This document shows positions 1 to 10,912 of a stretch of 22,156 nt of DNA, piece after piece. The notes beneath the pieces are model-generated. The model saw only the letters and a program-made list of their open reading frames with translations. It was not told where the DNA came from and searched no databases. The stretch spans positions 1-22,156 of the forward strand of contig NW_026971890.1 in NCBI RefSeq assembly GCF_026151205.1, read 5' to 3'. Position numbers and translations under genes: made by a program. The stretch's first letter is position 1. Each line of letters opens with the position of its first letter. This stretch comes from Bolinopsis microptera (taxonomy: Eukaryota; Ctenophora; Tentaculata; Lobata; Bolinopsidae).

Positions 1-250
1 TCTGAAAGTGAGTCTGAAGTGAGTCTGCCGTACTACTATTAAGGTTTCATATTTATGATCAGCAACTCTGATTGGGAGCCGGATCAGCATAACAATCAAA
101 CCCGGAAACAATTGAAAATATAATAGATAAAATTGTAACTTAAATTATAATCATCCTCTTATCCTCTAGGATAAAAGTTAATTTTATAAAATTTCGAAAC
201 AAAAATTGTTTAGAATTTAACCAATTTATTAATTTAAATTTCCATCGCAG

Positions 251-317
251 CTGGTTACGAATCATCGGAAATCTATTACAATCCATTCCACGACAAGCGA
301 TTTGCTGTGGACTTAAG
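251..317 (+). CDS. Candidate upstream exon
   Basis: A good acceptor (pyrimidine-rich, cgcag at 246-250) and donor (AAG|gtaata) bound 67 bases. Two frames are open: one begins GYESSEIYYNP and ends in the residues FAVDL, the other begins WLRIIGNLL. The first has a more protein-like composition; the second would join in phase to the next candidate exon. It may belong to the same mosaic gene, separated by the satellite-filled intron. No domain is recognised. Confidence 0.4.
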
Positions 318-422
318 GTAATATTATTATTTTTATGCTGTCAGCATTAAGTTTTGATCATACCAAATGAAAATTTCCAATATGTTCCACAATACATACT
401 AACATACTGACTACCTTATCAG

Positions 423-545
423 ACTTCACTTGGACAGACATTCCAAGTGGACGCTGGAGGCCTCATCGTTCATATTCATGTCCGTTCAAACAAAGTCTGT
501 CCGTTCACAGTTCAATTAAAATTCTGTTTAATTCTTATCCCTAAA
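423..545 (+). CDS. Candidate upstream exon, frame uncertain
   Basis: The acceptor is tatcag at 417-422. A frame starting TSLGQTFQVDAGGLIVHIHV stays open for 41 codons to a possible donor AAA|gtattc. It is phase 0 at both ends, so it would join to the WLRII frame of the 251-317 exon but not directly to the exon at 4954. The donor is weak and alternative donors exist inside, so both the exon and its end are tentative. Confidence 0.25.
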
Positions 546-819
546 GTATTCCACTTTAAACTTGTTATCCAGGATATGACTACTTTTCAAGTTCGGTCAA
601 TTTGAATTTCTAAAATCGGACTTAACGATATCTACTGACTATTAAAAATTACTCCGTCCATACTAAGAAAAAGACAGGTATGAAATAGAATAATATATCG
701 CCATCCCAGTGGTAAAATTTGGAACAGCTATGGAGGGAATTTATTTGCCAACTCCTCGGGGTACGATGCACCGTATGGAGCACAACGAATCGCAAAAAGT
801 GATAAAAGTATGTACCAAC
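546..819. other. No gene seen
   Basis: AT-rich sequence between the candidate exon and the repeat island. A 78-codon minus-strand frame over 741-977 has no protein-like features. Confidence 0.5.
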
Positions 820-1047
820 CCAGCCACCATTAGCTCATTAGAATATTGATAAGATATCCTCATAAACATAAACATTACTTTAAGTAAGGTCAGTGTTACT
901 TTAAGTAAGGTTAACCCATATAATACCAACAACTCTAAACGTTCGAATTTTTTGACGAAATTTTGTTTCCAAAGCACTAAGACACCAACTCCGACGATGC
1001 AATAATAATTTTGAAAAAATTTATATTTTTTATAACTTTTTCGACCC

Positions 1048-1209
1048 GTACTTTTAAAAGGTCATTGTTGGAGCTTGCTTTTTTGGAAAATTGTATCGTA
1101 CTTTTAAAAGTACATCATATTTTAAAGATGTACTTTTAAAAGTACGGGTTTAATAAATAATGTACTTTTAAAAGTACGGGTTTAATGAATAGTGTACTTT
1201 TGGAGGTAC
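1048..1209. repeat. Left array of 16-bp palindromes, 32-bp period
   Basis: GTACTTTTAAAAGTAC is self-complementary. Copies start at 1098, 1130 and 1162, with a degenerate one at 1194, exactly 32 bases apart with 16-base spacers; a half-degenerate copy starts at 1048. The spacers at 1146-1161 and 1178-1193 are near-identical (GGGTTTAATAAATAAT versus GGGTTTAATGAATAGT). Confidence 0.9.
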
Positions 1210-1233
1210 ATTAGTGGGGGGAGCGAGGGGGGG

Positions 1234-1424
1234 TGACATGTCTCCAATGTCTCCCGCACCTTATCTTTTCGAAAAAGACAAAGACATTGGAGACATTGGA
1301 GACACAGCTTTTAGAGACATTGGAGACATTGGGGACATTGAAGACATTGGAGACGTTGGGGACATTAGGGACATAAAATGGATATTAGGGGCATTGGAGA
1401 CATTAGAGACACAGATTTTGGAGA
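1234..1424 (+). repeat. Left arm: GACATTGGA minisatellite with terminal hairpin
   Basis: The 9-mer GACATTGGA and variants repeat from about 1281. The arm starts with ACATGTCTCCAATGTCTCC, which is inverted relative to the 9-mer run, so the first about 80 bases can fold back. The arm's outer 21 bases are the exact reverse complement of the right arm's outer end at 3935-3955. The block GGAGACACAGCTTTT near 1300 also recurs inverted in the right arm. Confidence 0.85.
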
Positions 1425-3775
1425 CTCCTCCTCCTCCTCCTCCTCCTCCTCCTCCTCCTCCTCCTCCTCCTCCTCCTCCTCCTCTTCTTCCACCTCCTCC
1501 TCAGTTCTCCTCAGTCGTTCTCCTCCTCCTGGGTCCTCCTCCTTCTCATCCTCCTCCTGGGTCCTTCTCCTCCTCTTCATCCTCCTCCTCTTCCTCCTCA
1601 ATCATCAGTCCTCCTCCTCCTCAGTCCTCCCCAAGTCCCCCTCCTCCTCAGTCCTCCCCAGTCCCCCTCCTCCTCCTATTCAGTCCTCCTCCTCCTCAGT
1701 TCTCCTCAGTCCTCCTCCTTCTCAGTCCTCCTCCTGAGTCCTCTTCCGGAGTCCTCTTCCTGAGTTCTCCACCTGAGTCCTCCTCCTCCTCCTGAGTCCT
1801 CCTCCTCCTAGGTCCTCCTCCTCCTCCTCCTCCTCCTCCTCCTCCTCCTCCTCCTCCTCCTCCTCCTCCTCCTCCTCCTCCTCCTCCTCCTCCTCCTCCT
1901 CCTCCTCCTCCTCCTCCTCCTCCTCCTCCTCCTCCTCCTCCTCCTCCTCCTCCTCCTTCTCCTCCTCCTCCCTCTCAGTCATCCTCCTCAGTCATCCCCC
2001 TCAGCCATCCTCTTCAGCCATCCTCCTCAGCCATCCTCCTCAGTACTCCTCAGTCTCCTCCTCAGTCCTCATCCTCCTCCTTAGTCCTCCTCCTCATCCT
2101 TATCCTTAGTCATCCTCCTCCTCAGTCCTCCCCAGTCCTCCTCCTGAGTCCTCCTCCTCCTGAGTCTTCCTCCTGGGTCCTCCTCCTCCTAGGTCCTCCT
2201 CCTTCTCCTCCTCAGTCCTTATCCTCCTCCTCCTCAGTCCTCCTCCTCAGCCATCCTCCTCAGTCCTCCTCCCCCTCCTCAGTCCTCATCCTCATCCTCC
2301 TCTTCAGTCCTCCTCCTCCTGGGTCCTCTTCCTCCTCTTCATCCTCCTCCTCTTCCTCCTCATTCCTTCTCCTCATCCTTCTCGTCAGTCCTCATCCTCC
2401 TCAGTCCTCCCCCAGTCCCCCTCCTCCTCCTCCTATTCAGTCCTCCTCCTCCTCCTCCTCCTCCTCCTCCTCCTCCTCCTCCTCCTCAGCCCTTCTCCTC
2501 CTTCTCCTCCTCCTCCTCCCTCTCAGTCATCCTCCTCAGTCATCCTCCTCAGTCATCCTCCTCAGTCATCCTCCTCAGTCATCCTCCTCAGTCATCCTCC
2601 TCAGCCATCCTCCTCAGCCATCCTCCTCAGCCATCCTCCTCAGTACTCCTCAGTCCTCATCCTCCTCCTTAGTCCTCCTCCTCATCCTTATCCTTAGTCT
2701 TCCTCCTCCTCAGTCCTCCCCAGTCCTCCTCCTGAGTCCTCCTCCTCCTGAGTCTTCCTCCTGGGTCCTCCTCCTCCTTCGTCCTCCTCCTTCTCCTCCT
2801 CAGTCTTTATCCTCCTCCTCCTCAGTCATCCTCCTCAGCCATCCTCCTCAGCCATCCTCCTCCCTGGCCCTCCTCAGTACCCCTCAGTCCTCCTCCTTCT
2901 CAGTCCTCCTCCTCCTGGGTCCTCTTCCTGAGTTCTCCTCCTCCTCCTCCTGAGTCCTCCTCCTGGGTCCTCCTCCTCCTAAATCCTCCTCCTTCTCCTC
3001 CTCAGTCCTACTCCTCATCCTCAGTCCTCCTCCTCCTCCTCCTCTTCCCTCTCAGTCATCCTCCTCAGCCATCCTCCTCAGCCATCCTCCTTAGTCCTCC
3101 TCAGTCCTCCTCCTCCTCCCTCTCAGTCATCCTCCTCAGCCATCCTCCTCAGCCATCCTCCTTAGTCCTCCTCAGTCCTCATCCTCCTAAGCAGTCCTCC
3201 TCCTCCTCAGTTCTCCTCAGTCCTCTTCCTTTTCAGTCCTCCTGAGTCCTCCTCCTCCTCTTCCTCCTGAGTCCTCCTCCTGGGTCCTCATCCTCCTAGG
3301 TCCTCTTCCTTCTCCTTCTCCTCAGTCCTTCTTCTCCTCCTCCTCCCTCTCAGTCATCCTCCTCAGTCATCCTTCTCAGCCATCCTCCTCAGTACTCCTC
3401 AGTCCTCCTCTTTCTCAGTCCTCCTCAGTCCTCTTCCTGAGTCCTCCTCCTGAGTCCTCCTCCTCCTCCTGAGTCCTCCTCCTGGGTCCTCCTCCTCCTG
3501 GGTCCTCCTCCTCCTAGGTCCTCCTCCTTCTCCCCCTCAGTCCTTCTCCTCCTCCTACTCAGTCATCCTCCTCAGTCATCCTCCTCAGCCATTCTCCTCA
3601 GCCATCCTCCTTAGCCATCCTTCTCAGCCATCCTCCTCAGTACTCCTCAGTCCTCCTCCTTCTCAGTCCTTCTCAGTCCTCTTCCTGAGTCCTCCTCCTG
3701 AGTCCTCATCCTCCTCCTCCTCCTCCTGAGTCCTCCTCCTGGGTCATCCTCCTCCAAGATCCTCCTCCTTCTCCA
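1425..3775 (+). repeat. CCT/TCC polypyrimidine satellite, about 2.35 kb
   Basis: The + strand is almost wholly C/T, with the longest near-pure CCT runs at about 1425-1485 and 1816-1954. From about 1976 it becomes a higher-order repeat built on TCCTCCTCAGTCATCC, TCAGCCATCC and TGAGTCCTCC variants. Open frames here (poly-Ser, poly-Pro, poly-Leu on +, poly-Glu on -) are consequences of the triplet repeat, not genes. Confidence 0.97.
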
Positions 3776-3780
3776 ATCAT

Positions 3781-3955
3781 ACATCTACGTCTCCAGTGTC
3801 TCCAATGTCTCCAATGTCTCCAAAAGCTTTGTCTCCAATGTCTCCAATGTCTCCAAAAGCTGTGTCTCCAATGTCTCCAATGTGTCCAGGACATATCATG
3901 TCTCCCTATCTTTTCAAAAAATACAAGAGACATTGGAGACATTGGAGACATGTCA
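3781..3955 (-). repeat. Right arm: inverted GACATTGGA minisatellite
   Basis: The same 9-mer appears as TCCAATGTC on the + strand, flipping back to GACATTGGA near 3930 to give a terminal hairpin. The outer end GGAGACATTGGAGACATGTC complements 1235-1254. Confidence 0.85.
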
Positions 3956-4106
3956 TTAGTTAATTAAATAGAAACTCAGGGTCAGATAATAAACTAAAAG
4001 CCTGTTGTGACTTCCGTTCTGATTCAGAACAATTTACCTGCCATGACATACCTACCGGCATTAATTAAGCCAGCAGACATTGTGTAGTCTATATAATTAT
4101 AAACCT

Positions 4107-4578
4107 GTACTTTTAAAAGTACATTTTTCGTGAAACCTGTCCTTTTAAAAGTACATCATACAAAGATAATGAACTTTTAAAAGTACGTACTTTTAAAAGT
4201 ACATCATTGTCTAGAATGATGTACTTTTAAAAGTGCACCCAATTTACATCTCAATTAGAGGCAATTTATGATTTTTATGTCGCTCCACATTATTGCTTAT
4301 TTATTGCATAATCGTTTAGGCAATATTAAAAAACCAAATTTGGGATCCATCAAAGTTGGAGAATTGGCTGGTGGTACCGAGAATTTACCATTTTTGAAAG
4401 TACCATTTTTGACCACCTTTGCAAACATCCTATAAATCTCTTGCTTTTGTTAACCATCTGGTCAGGGTGCTAAAATCATCAGCAAACCTTTTTTAACCTA
4501 ATGCAAAAAACTGCATCAAAAAATATTTGTCGCGAGACAAGTTAGGTCACTGTTTATGAACCGTACTTTTAAAAGTAC
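4107..4578. repeat. Right array of 16-bp palindromes
   Basis: Copies of GTACTTTTAAAAGTAC or one-base variants start at 4107, 4139 and 4171 (32-base period), 4187 (directly abutting, half period), 4221 and 4563. This matches the left array and lies on the other side of the minisatellite/CCT core. Confidence 0.9.
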
Positions 4579-4594
4579 CGTGGAAGAATATGGG

Positions 4595-4720
4595 TTAATA
4601 CCTTATTAAAAGTAACCTATAAACCTTACTTTGGTTAAAAAAGTAAGGTTAATAGTAATACCTTACTTAAAGTAACCTATTAACCATACTTTGGTAAACA
4701 AAAGTAAGGTTAATACCTTA
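4595..4720. repeat. Two copies of a 60-bp repeat with AAGTAAGG palindromes
   Basis: CCTTA starts at 4601 and 4661, each followed by a similar 60-base unit containing AAAGTAACCTAT and ACTTTGG...AAAGTAAGGTTAAT. Each unit can pair CCTTACTT with AAGTAAGG. Confidence 0.7.
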
Positions 4721-4953
4721 CTTTTTTGCGCCGCGCCGATCTTTTACCAGCCAACATTAGCTTAGGATATTGATAAGATATCTATTACTCTATTAAGCTA
4801 TTAGATACTAAATCATCATGATAATTGAGTGTATTGCTCATCCTTAAAGGTTAGTTTATGTAACGCTTGGTTATCTGTTTATAACAGCAATCAACTGCAA
4901 ACATTTTCTCTTTTTAAAAGTTTCTAGATTTCACTAACTATACAAATCTTCAG

Positions 4954-7900
4954 TGGGACCATTTCCGTACTTCACCAAGAGTCTTTCGTTGGGCGTTATA
5001 AAGAGTATTCCAGTTACAAAGGGTATATTGATATCAAATGTTTTTACTTACTTTTCATAGATATCATTTCAGTATGGCTTTTTAAGATTATATCACAATG
5101 CTGGCAAGCATGACCGTCGCTCTTATATTCACAATACTATTTACCTTACTTTATTCTTTTCCTGGCATTAAGACTCATCAAAAGTAGTTCAGCAGGTATA
5201 TTTAAGTTCAAAACATTCTAATTCAATGTTAAAGATGACAGGAATAAGAAATAGTTATGTGGAGGATTTTAAGAAATTTGCCCAAAATATGGGAAAAGCG
5301 AGCGACCAATTTCATTCTCGGTATCAATTTGCATTTGCGGAGGTTATTCAAATTAATTCTTTTTGTTTGGAAAAGAAAGACACTGGCAGCGGTCCACCCT
5401 ACCCATGATTATGGGTTTTGGTCAAATATTTATATCGCAAATTTAAGAAATGTAACTGAAAAATGATGATTTCAGGGCCAATTTTTGATACAATCGACAA
5501 CAGAGAGGGATCTTTTGTTTGGCAATGGAGTTCGAGTGCCGCTACAGCTCCAGCATTATCATCTTCCGGACAGTCACCCTTATACATAAGACATTTATAC
5601 CAGTAAGTTTCAATAAGTTTCATATTACCGTATAATTATTTATTATTTATTATTATATAACTGAAATTTCAATCGAACAAAAATATAAATTTAACAACTA
5701 TTCATTTTATGCCATTTATACAGTTAAAATTAATTTTTTTAAATGTAGTGTATAAAAAAAGCCTAATGTGTATTAAGGCCAGATTGGCACTCTTTAACTA
5801 ATTTATTTACACAATATCAAATTTAATATGCACTGAGCAGTGTGAACGGTGACCTCATTGATTAATTCGAGGTCTAGAAAAATAACTCGAATCCTTTTTA
5901 ATCTTATAAGTATAAGAGGTACAATTGTAAATTTGAATCAAGGTTTGGGTTAAGTTGATTGATTTGGACATGATTTGTAACTTATGAATATATCATAATT
6001 GTTGCATTGTTTAGAATGTCACCAGCAATCGGAGAGGCAATATGGGTAAGCTATTTCTTCATTCAGAGTTTAAGTAAATATGACAGCTTTGTAAATTTAT
6101 GGCATAAAGAAATTAACTACGTACTATAATGATATTTCACGCTTTTGCTATCATTCGCATGTTTTATTATTAATCAATTTATTATAATTCAGCTTTCGCT
6201 ATCATTCGCATGTTTTATTACTAATCAATGTATTATAATTCAGCTTTCGCTATCATTCGCATGTTTTATTACTAATCAATGTATTATAATTCAGCTTTTG
6301 CTATCATTCGCATGTTTTATTATTAATTAATGTATTATAATTTAGCTTTTGCTATTATTCGCGTGTTTTATTACTAATCAATGTAATTCAGAAAGTTAGT
6401 GACTACCCTCTACCGCAATGGACTAGAAACAGGTTTTAAAACAAAACTTATTTAAAATTTTTGTTTATTAACCTATACCATTAAACATTAAATTTTTCAA
6501 GAATAGACAATTTTTAAAAACGTTAAAAACGCAAACTGAGCACATGAGTTAAGCTTGCACTAAGCGTGAGCTTTCTTTACACACCACTAAAACTTTCAGA
6601 CTCTCCGTTGTAAGTTCCTACACCGGCAATTGGGAATTTTCTAGCAACGGTAGCCCAAGTCCTGATCTAGCCAAATTTTCTGCTCCTAAGATGACTTCGA
6701 GTGAGTATAGCTGTGTCATTTCATACATTATGGATTATTTTTATCTTTTCTGCGTTAACTGAATATTGCTATTTAAAGCCATTGGTGGCCAGTGGTTTTC
6801 GTTTGCACAAACTCCATATATGAAATATTGTAACTCCTTTCTACAAAGTGCAATACATTACAATTAATAACTTTATATATTCTTCATAAACCAAGAATCT
6901 TTAATCAAATCATTAACATTTGTCATCCGCAGAAAAATTCCAATACGGGACCTGTGAGAAGGAAACAGAACTTGCTGTGACTAATGTAAGTTTTTTAATA
7001 CTTCAGCGAAACGCATGTTAGAAAAAAAAACTATTCTTTTTTGAGGGAGTAATTGTTTATTGTACTTGTAGTTAACAATTAAGTTTGAGGGCAAGTTTCC
7101 ATAAACGATATTTTATTATCGGTTTCCATAAACGATATTTTATTATCGGCGCCGAGAAAGCGCCCAATAAGCGATTATCAGCGCCGATAATAAAATATTG
7201 TTTATGGAAACTTGCCAGTTTGAGGGATCGTATTCTTTTAAATAGTTCCAAATGATAGCGATATTAACTCATTAACCTATATAGTAAGTATATAGTAGCG
7301 CACATACGGAACCTGATCAATGCATGATGACCTGTTCTTCCTAAACCCACACTGATTGTTTCGTAGCAAACCTTCTAAACCGTCACTCATGCTTTGTAAT
7401 TATAAACCCCTCCGGGATAGAATAAGATTCTGATAATCCCGGCTCCCGCTAAATAGATTCTGATAATCCCGGCTCCCGCTGTTAGTTTTTTCCCGCTGAA
7501 TAAATAACCCCGGCACAGCTTTTATAATCCCGCCCCGCTAATTTGGCTCAACAAGATTTGTTTTGTTTTGATATTCCATGAGAATTTCAACCGCGTACTG
7601 TCACGTGTTTTGATGACGTGTATCACGTGACTAACTACTACGACGCGCATTGGTAAAAAATGTCACGTGACCTATGGCTTAACGTAAGAACTATAAATAC
7701 ACTCGATCTACGTATCGGTCTAATTGCAGGCGCTGGCAAAACTCCAGCACACTACATTACTTAAACTCTTACATTAATTGGACCAGTTCCAAAACTTGTC
7801 TCGACGGTTACATTTGATTTTGTCCGGTTCGGTTAATTTTGTCGAGTTTGATATAAGCCATGTATTATAGTCGTCTACTTTGATGAACTTCATGACACGA

Positions 7901-10900
7901 TATCATTATTAGCTTTTAGTTTTATCGCTTGCCAGGCTTAACTCGACGCCCCTTATCGATATTCATATTCATTCAACGTTCTGACTGAGGAATAGTGTTT
8001 AGATATAACGCCAATTTCAAAAGTCATAGTACCTTAGTTGTATTTATTTGGAAGTCCCCAATTCCATTTCATATTTTCCATAATGATCTCATATAGCTAG
8101 AATTAAGAGTAAAATGTCAAATTTGTTGGTCCTAGCACTAACCCGGAGGGGTTTATAACACATAACACCGGCACGCTTAAGTTATATTAAAATAACCCCT
8201 CGTGCTAAAGCACGTCGGGGTTATTTTCATAATAATCCCTCGTGCTTCGCACTCGAAATTATTATAAATTTTTCCCGCGCGTCGCGGGAAAAATTGAAAT
8301 ATAATCCCTGCGCATGCCGGGGTTATGTGTGTTATATGATGATTTGATACAGTTTAGATGCTGTAGATCTAAGAGTGATCCCCCTATTATTAGATCAGTT
8401 GTATTACCCTTCTTCGGGACAATTATCACGATGCCTTTCAACCGATCCCGTGCACTACAACTAACCTATATAAACTTCTATCTGAATAATTTTATTTCAG
8501 GCAGAAGGAACCAAAAAAAGTGATGCTACTGGAACATCGATTTTACAGATTTTAGGAGCACTACCAAGTGCAGGTAGACATATAAATTTGAAAAGAAAAC
8601 GTGATTTACTCATTTGAATAATAGCAAGTTTTGTTTTCAGTTGCTATGAATTTCTAATAACGAGTTAACTGGTTGAAGTACGAAATATTTAAAACTAAAT
8701 GGCGAAAGTCAACTACCGACCACGTTGATATATTATTATATATAATAAAAGGTTGTTTTTCACACATCCACATGAAACTTTTAGTTGGACGATAATATAG
8801 TTTACTTTGTCACGCTTATGGAAAGTTCCTTTTCATTAGTGGAGCACTTTTCTGAAAGGAGAAAAAAACACGCTTGTATTATATATGTTATATAAATCAT
8901 ATATGAATATACATGAATATATTATATGAATATACATATTATATGAATATTCAATATATATGAATAATGAATATATATACAGGGTGGGCCAAAAGTCAGT
9001 ACCCATACGTTGGGTCTTATACCTCCGCCGTGTTTTATATTTGAGAGTTGTTGATTTGCAGATGGCATACTGTACATACTTGTTCGAGGATTCCGTCGCC
9101 AAAATTTGAAATTTTGAATATTATTGACCACGCTCATGCAATATTAAAACATCTTTTTTCAGAGACGATAGAATATTGAATGTTGCATCTGATCTGAAAA
9201 AATGATGTGAAACGGATTAGGAATAACAAAATTATCAAGCATTTTGTGTACCTCGTTAGCAAAATTGATTGGGACACCGTGACAGTACACCTTAATTGGG
9301 CAACCTTAACAATTCCCATAATGTTTAACTGGGTGGTTAACGGGGTCACCTAATCACGTGATTAGGTAAGCCAGTCACCTGATCACACGTAATGAATAAA
9401 CTCGTTATGCTTCGTATCTCGGTCATCTGAGAGGCTACAACTTTTTTCAGGACATACGTAATTCGAGTAGCCAAACACAATTCAATAAAATTTAGCTTGA
9501 TCTGACTATCCAAACTATCAAATAAATGCGAAAATGAACCTTCATTTGAAAAAAATGAACACGGATATTTTCAAGTTGACAAATTCCTCGCACCAGTGGT
9601 GGTACTAAATCATAACAGAAAGAATTATTTCAATTGGGGACTCAGTGACTGAGCTATAAAGGCCAACGTATGGGTACTGACTTTTGGCCCAACCTGTATA
9701 TATCCATAGGGCTTCAGAATAATTGAAACATTTACAGTGAAGCAAACAATCTTAAAGTCGGAAATATCCATAAAGGACGGTTTAAAGAAAATCTTTAAAG
9801 AGAATCCCAACTTGAAATCTTGTCTTTCTCTAGGCGGAGACGACATTGAAACGATTTGGTCATACAATACGGATGCACTAGTAATCGGGGTTAGTATTAT
9901 TTTAACATTTATTCTAATTAAGCAATGGTGATTGATCAGTAAACAACAATTATTTTGATAACCTCGGCCTGATTTTCTTTTTTATAGATAAGCAAAGATG
10001 GAAAAACCGTCAAAGCAACTGGGAAGGATACTAATAAATGTGAAGTGACTCTTACAGATGCGTAAGTTTATTTAAAATATTCACACTGTTATATATAAAT
10101 AATGATAATATAATTATATAAATAAATATTCTCCTATTCTGTTTCCAAATGTTATTTTGTACGCATTATTATTACGCACGATTTAAACTCTTGGCTCATT
10201 TTATTTACGTATTTCCAGGATTGCAACAGCTGGGGGCCAGTTTGTTCTGTCTTTCACGTTTACTTATGCAGCTGATGTTATAAAAACGGTTTACATCCTT
10301 TCTGGCAACACATTGGTGCATACATGTAAGTACAGAACTTTCATAATTATGGTTGAAAGAAAATGATCAAAAACACGATATTCGTCCTGATCTGGAAGCC
10401 AAGTAAAGGGTAAAACATGATAGTTCTGGGCAGTAGACCACTAGTGTATTTTTGTAAGTGAACACATCCAATTTCACACAGGTGCAAAACTTACATGGTC
10501 AGCGGCCAATCTTGACTTTGGTACACATAAAACAAAAGTCTGCACAAGCTTTACAGGACAAATCGGAGCACTGTAGTGAGTACATCAATATAATTTGCAT
10601 ATCATATGGTTGCTTATATAATGCTTTAATCTGCATAATTTAAATAAACTAGGTTTCTTTTATAGTTTTGTGAACATTATTTTTTTCCCTCGTTTGATAG
10701 GTATTTGTAAATTCACGTATTAAGTTGATTAATTTCAACTTCCTACAGCGTGTTCAACGCTGGAACTTCCTTCAATGTTGAACAGATAACAAACGGGTGG
10801 ATGGACCCAGATGCTTATCGCTCTACGTTCATCTACAATTTTCAAAATACAGCATTAGACAGCATGGATGGTGTAGCTTCTAAAACTGCGCCTGTTTCTC

Positions 10901-10912
10901 ATGCCGATGCAG
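4954..10912 (+). CDS. N-terminal half of the mosaic protein, ten exons, no recognised domain
   Basis: Exons 4954-5022, 5476-5602, 6600-6700, 6933-6985, 8501-8573, 9738-9889, 9988-10061, 10219-10325, 10482-10575 and 10749-10912 join in one open frame. The 4954 exon is read as GPFPYFTKSLSLG..., because only that frame leaves the single base needed by 5476. The product contains a Ser/Ala-rich stretch (WQWSSSAATAPALSSSG), a Lys-rich helix-like segment in 9738-9889 (IKDGLKKIFKENPNLK) and beta-rich segments (FVLSFTFTY; KLTWSAANLDFG). Isolated Cys residues at GTCEK, KSCLS, NKCEV, VHTC and KVCTS could form disulphides, which suits an extracellular protein. I do not recognise the fold. The introns hold the 51-bp tandem repeat, the MITE, the 759-bp element, the hairpin nest and the mariner-like element. 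Confidence 0.55.

Larger units (their letters stand above)
820..4782. repeat. Nested mirror-like repeat island
   Basis: From outside in: a similar block starting CCAGCCAMCATTAGCT and ending ATTGATAAGATATC at 820-858 and 4747-4782 (direct orientation, 3-base indel); TTACTTTAAGTAAGG-type repeats at 882-914 and 4595-4720 (inverted); 16-mer palindromes at 1048-1209 and 4107-4236, plus 4563-4578; inverted 9-mer minisatellite arms at 1234-1424 and 3781-3955; a CCT/TCC tract at the centre. No transposase frame is visible. It lies in what would be the first long intron if the candidate exons at 251-545 belong to the gene. Confidence 0.7.

Noticed and set aside
1098-1209. CRISPR-like repeat-spacer spacing
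   Set aside because: Spacers are themselves similar, repeats are perfect palindromes of 16 bases, and the context is a eukaryotic intron.
1214-1982. Frames rich in GDI, Ser, Pro or poly-Glu
   Set aside because: Direct translation of 9-mer and CCT repeats on both strands; no non-repetitive coding sequence.
3706-3951. Minus-strand frame with HWRHWRHS repeats
   Set aside because: Translation of the right GACATTGGA arm; mirror of the left arm, not a gene.
5226-5466. Two overlapping frames of 60-69 codons
   Set aside because: No recognisable domain; not needed for the phase-consistent join of 5022 to 5476.
6015-6045. 31-base GT-AG bounded mini-exon
   Set aside because: Including it destroys the frame into 6600-6700, while skipping it gives an in-frame join.
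8836-9349. Small minus-strand frames in the mariner-like element as a transposase gene
   Set aside because: Short, overlapping and without a recognisable catalytic D-D-D/E or helix-turn-helix; at most a decayed remnant.
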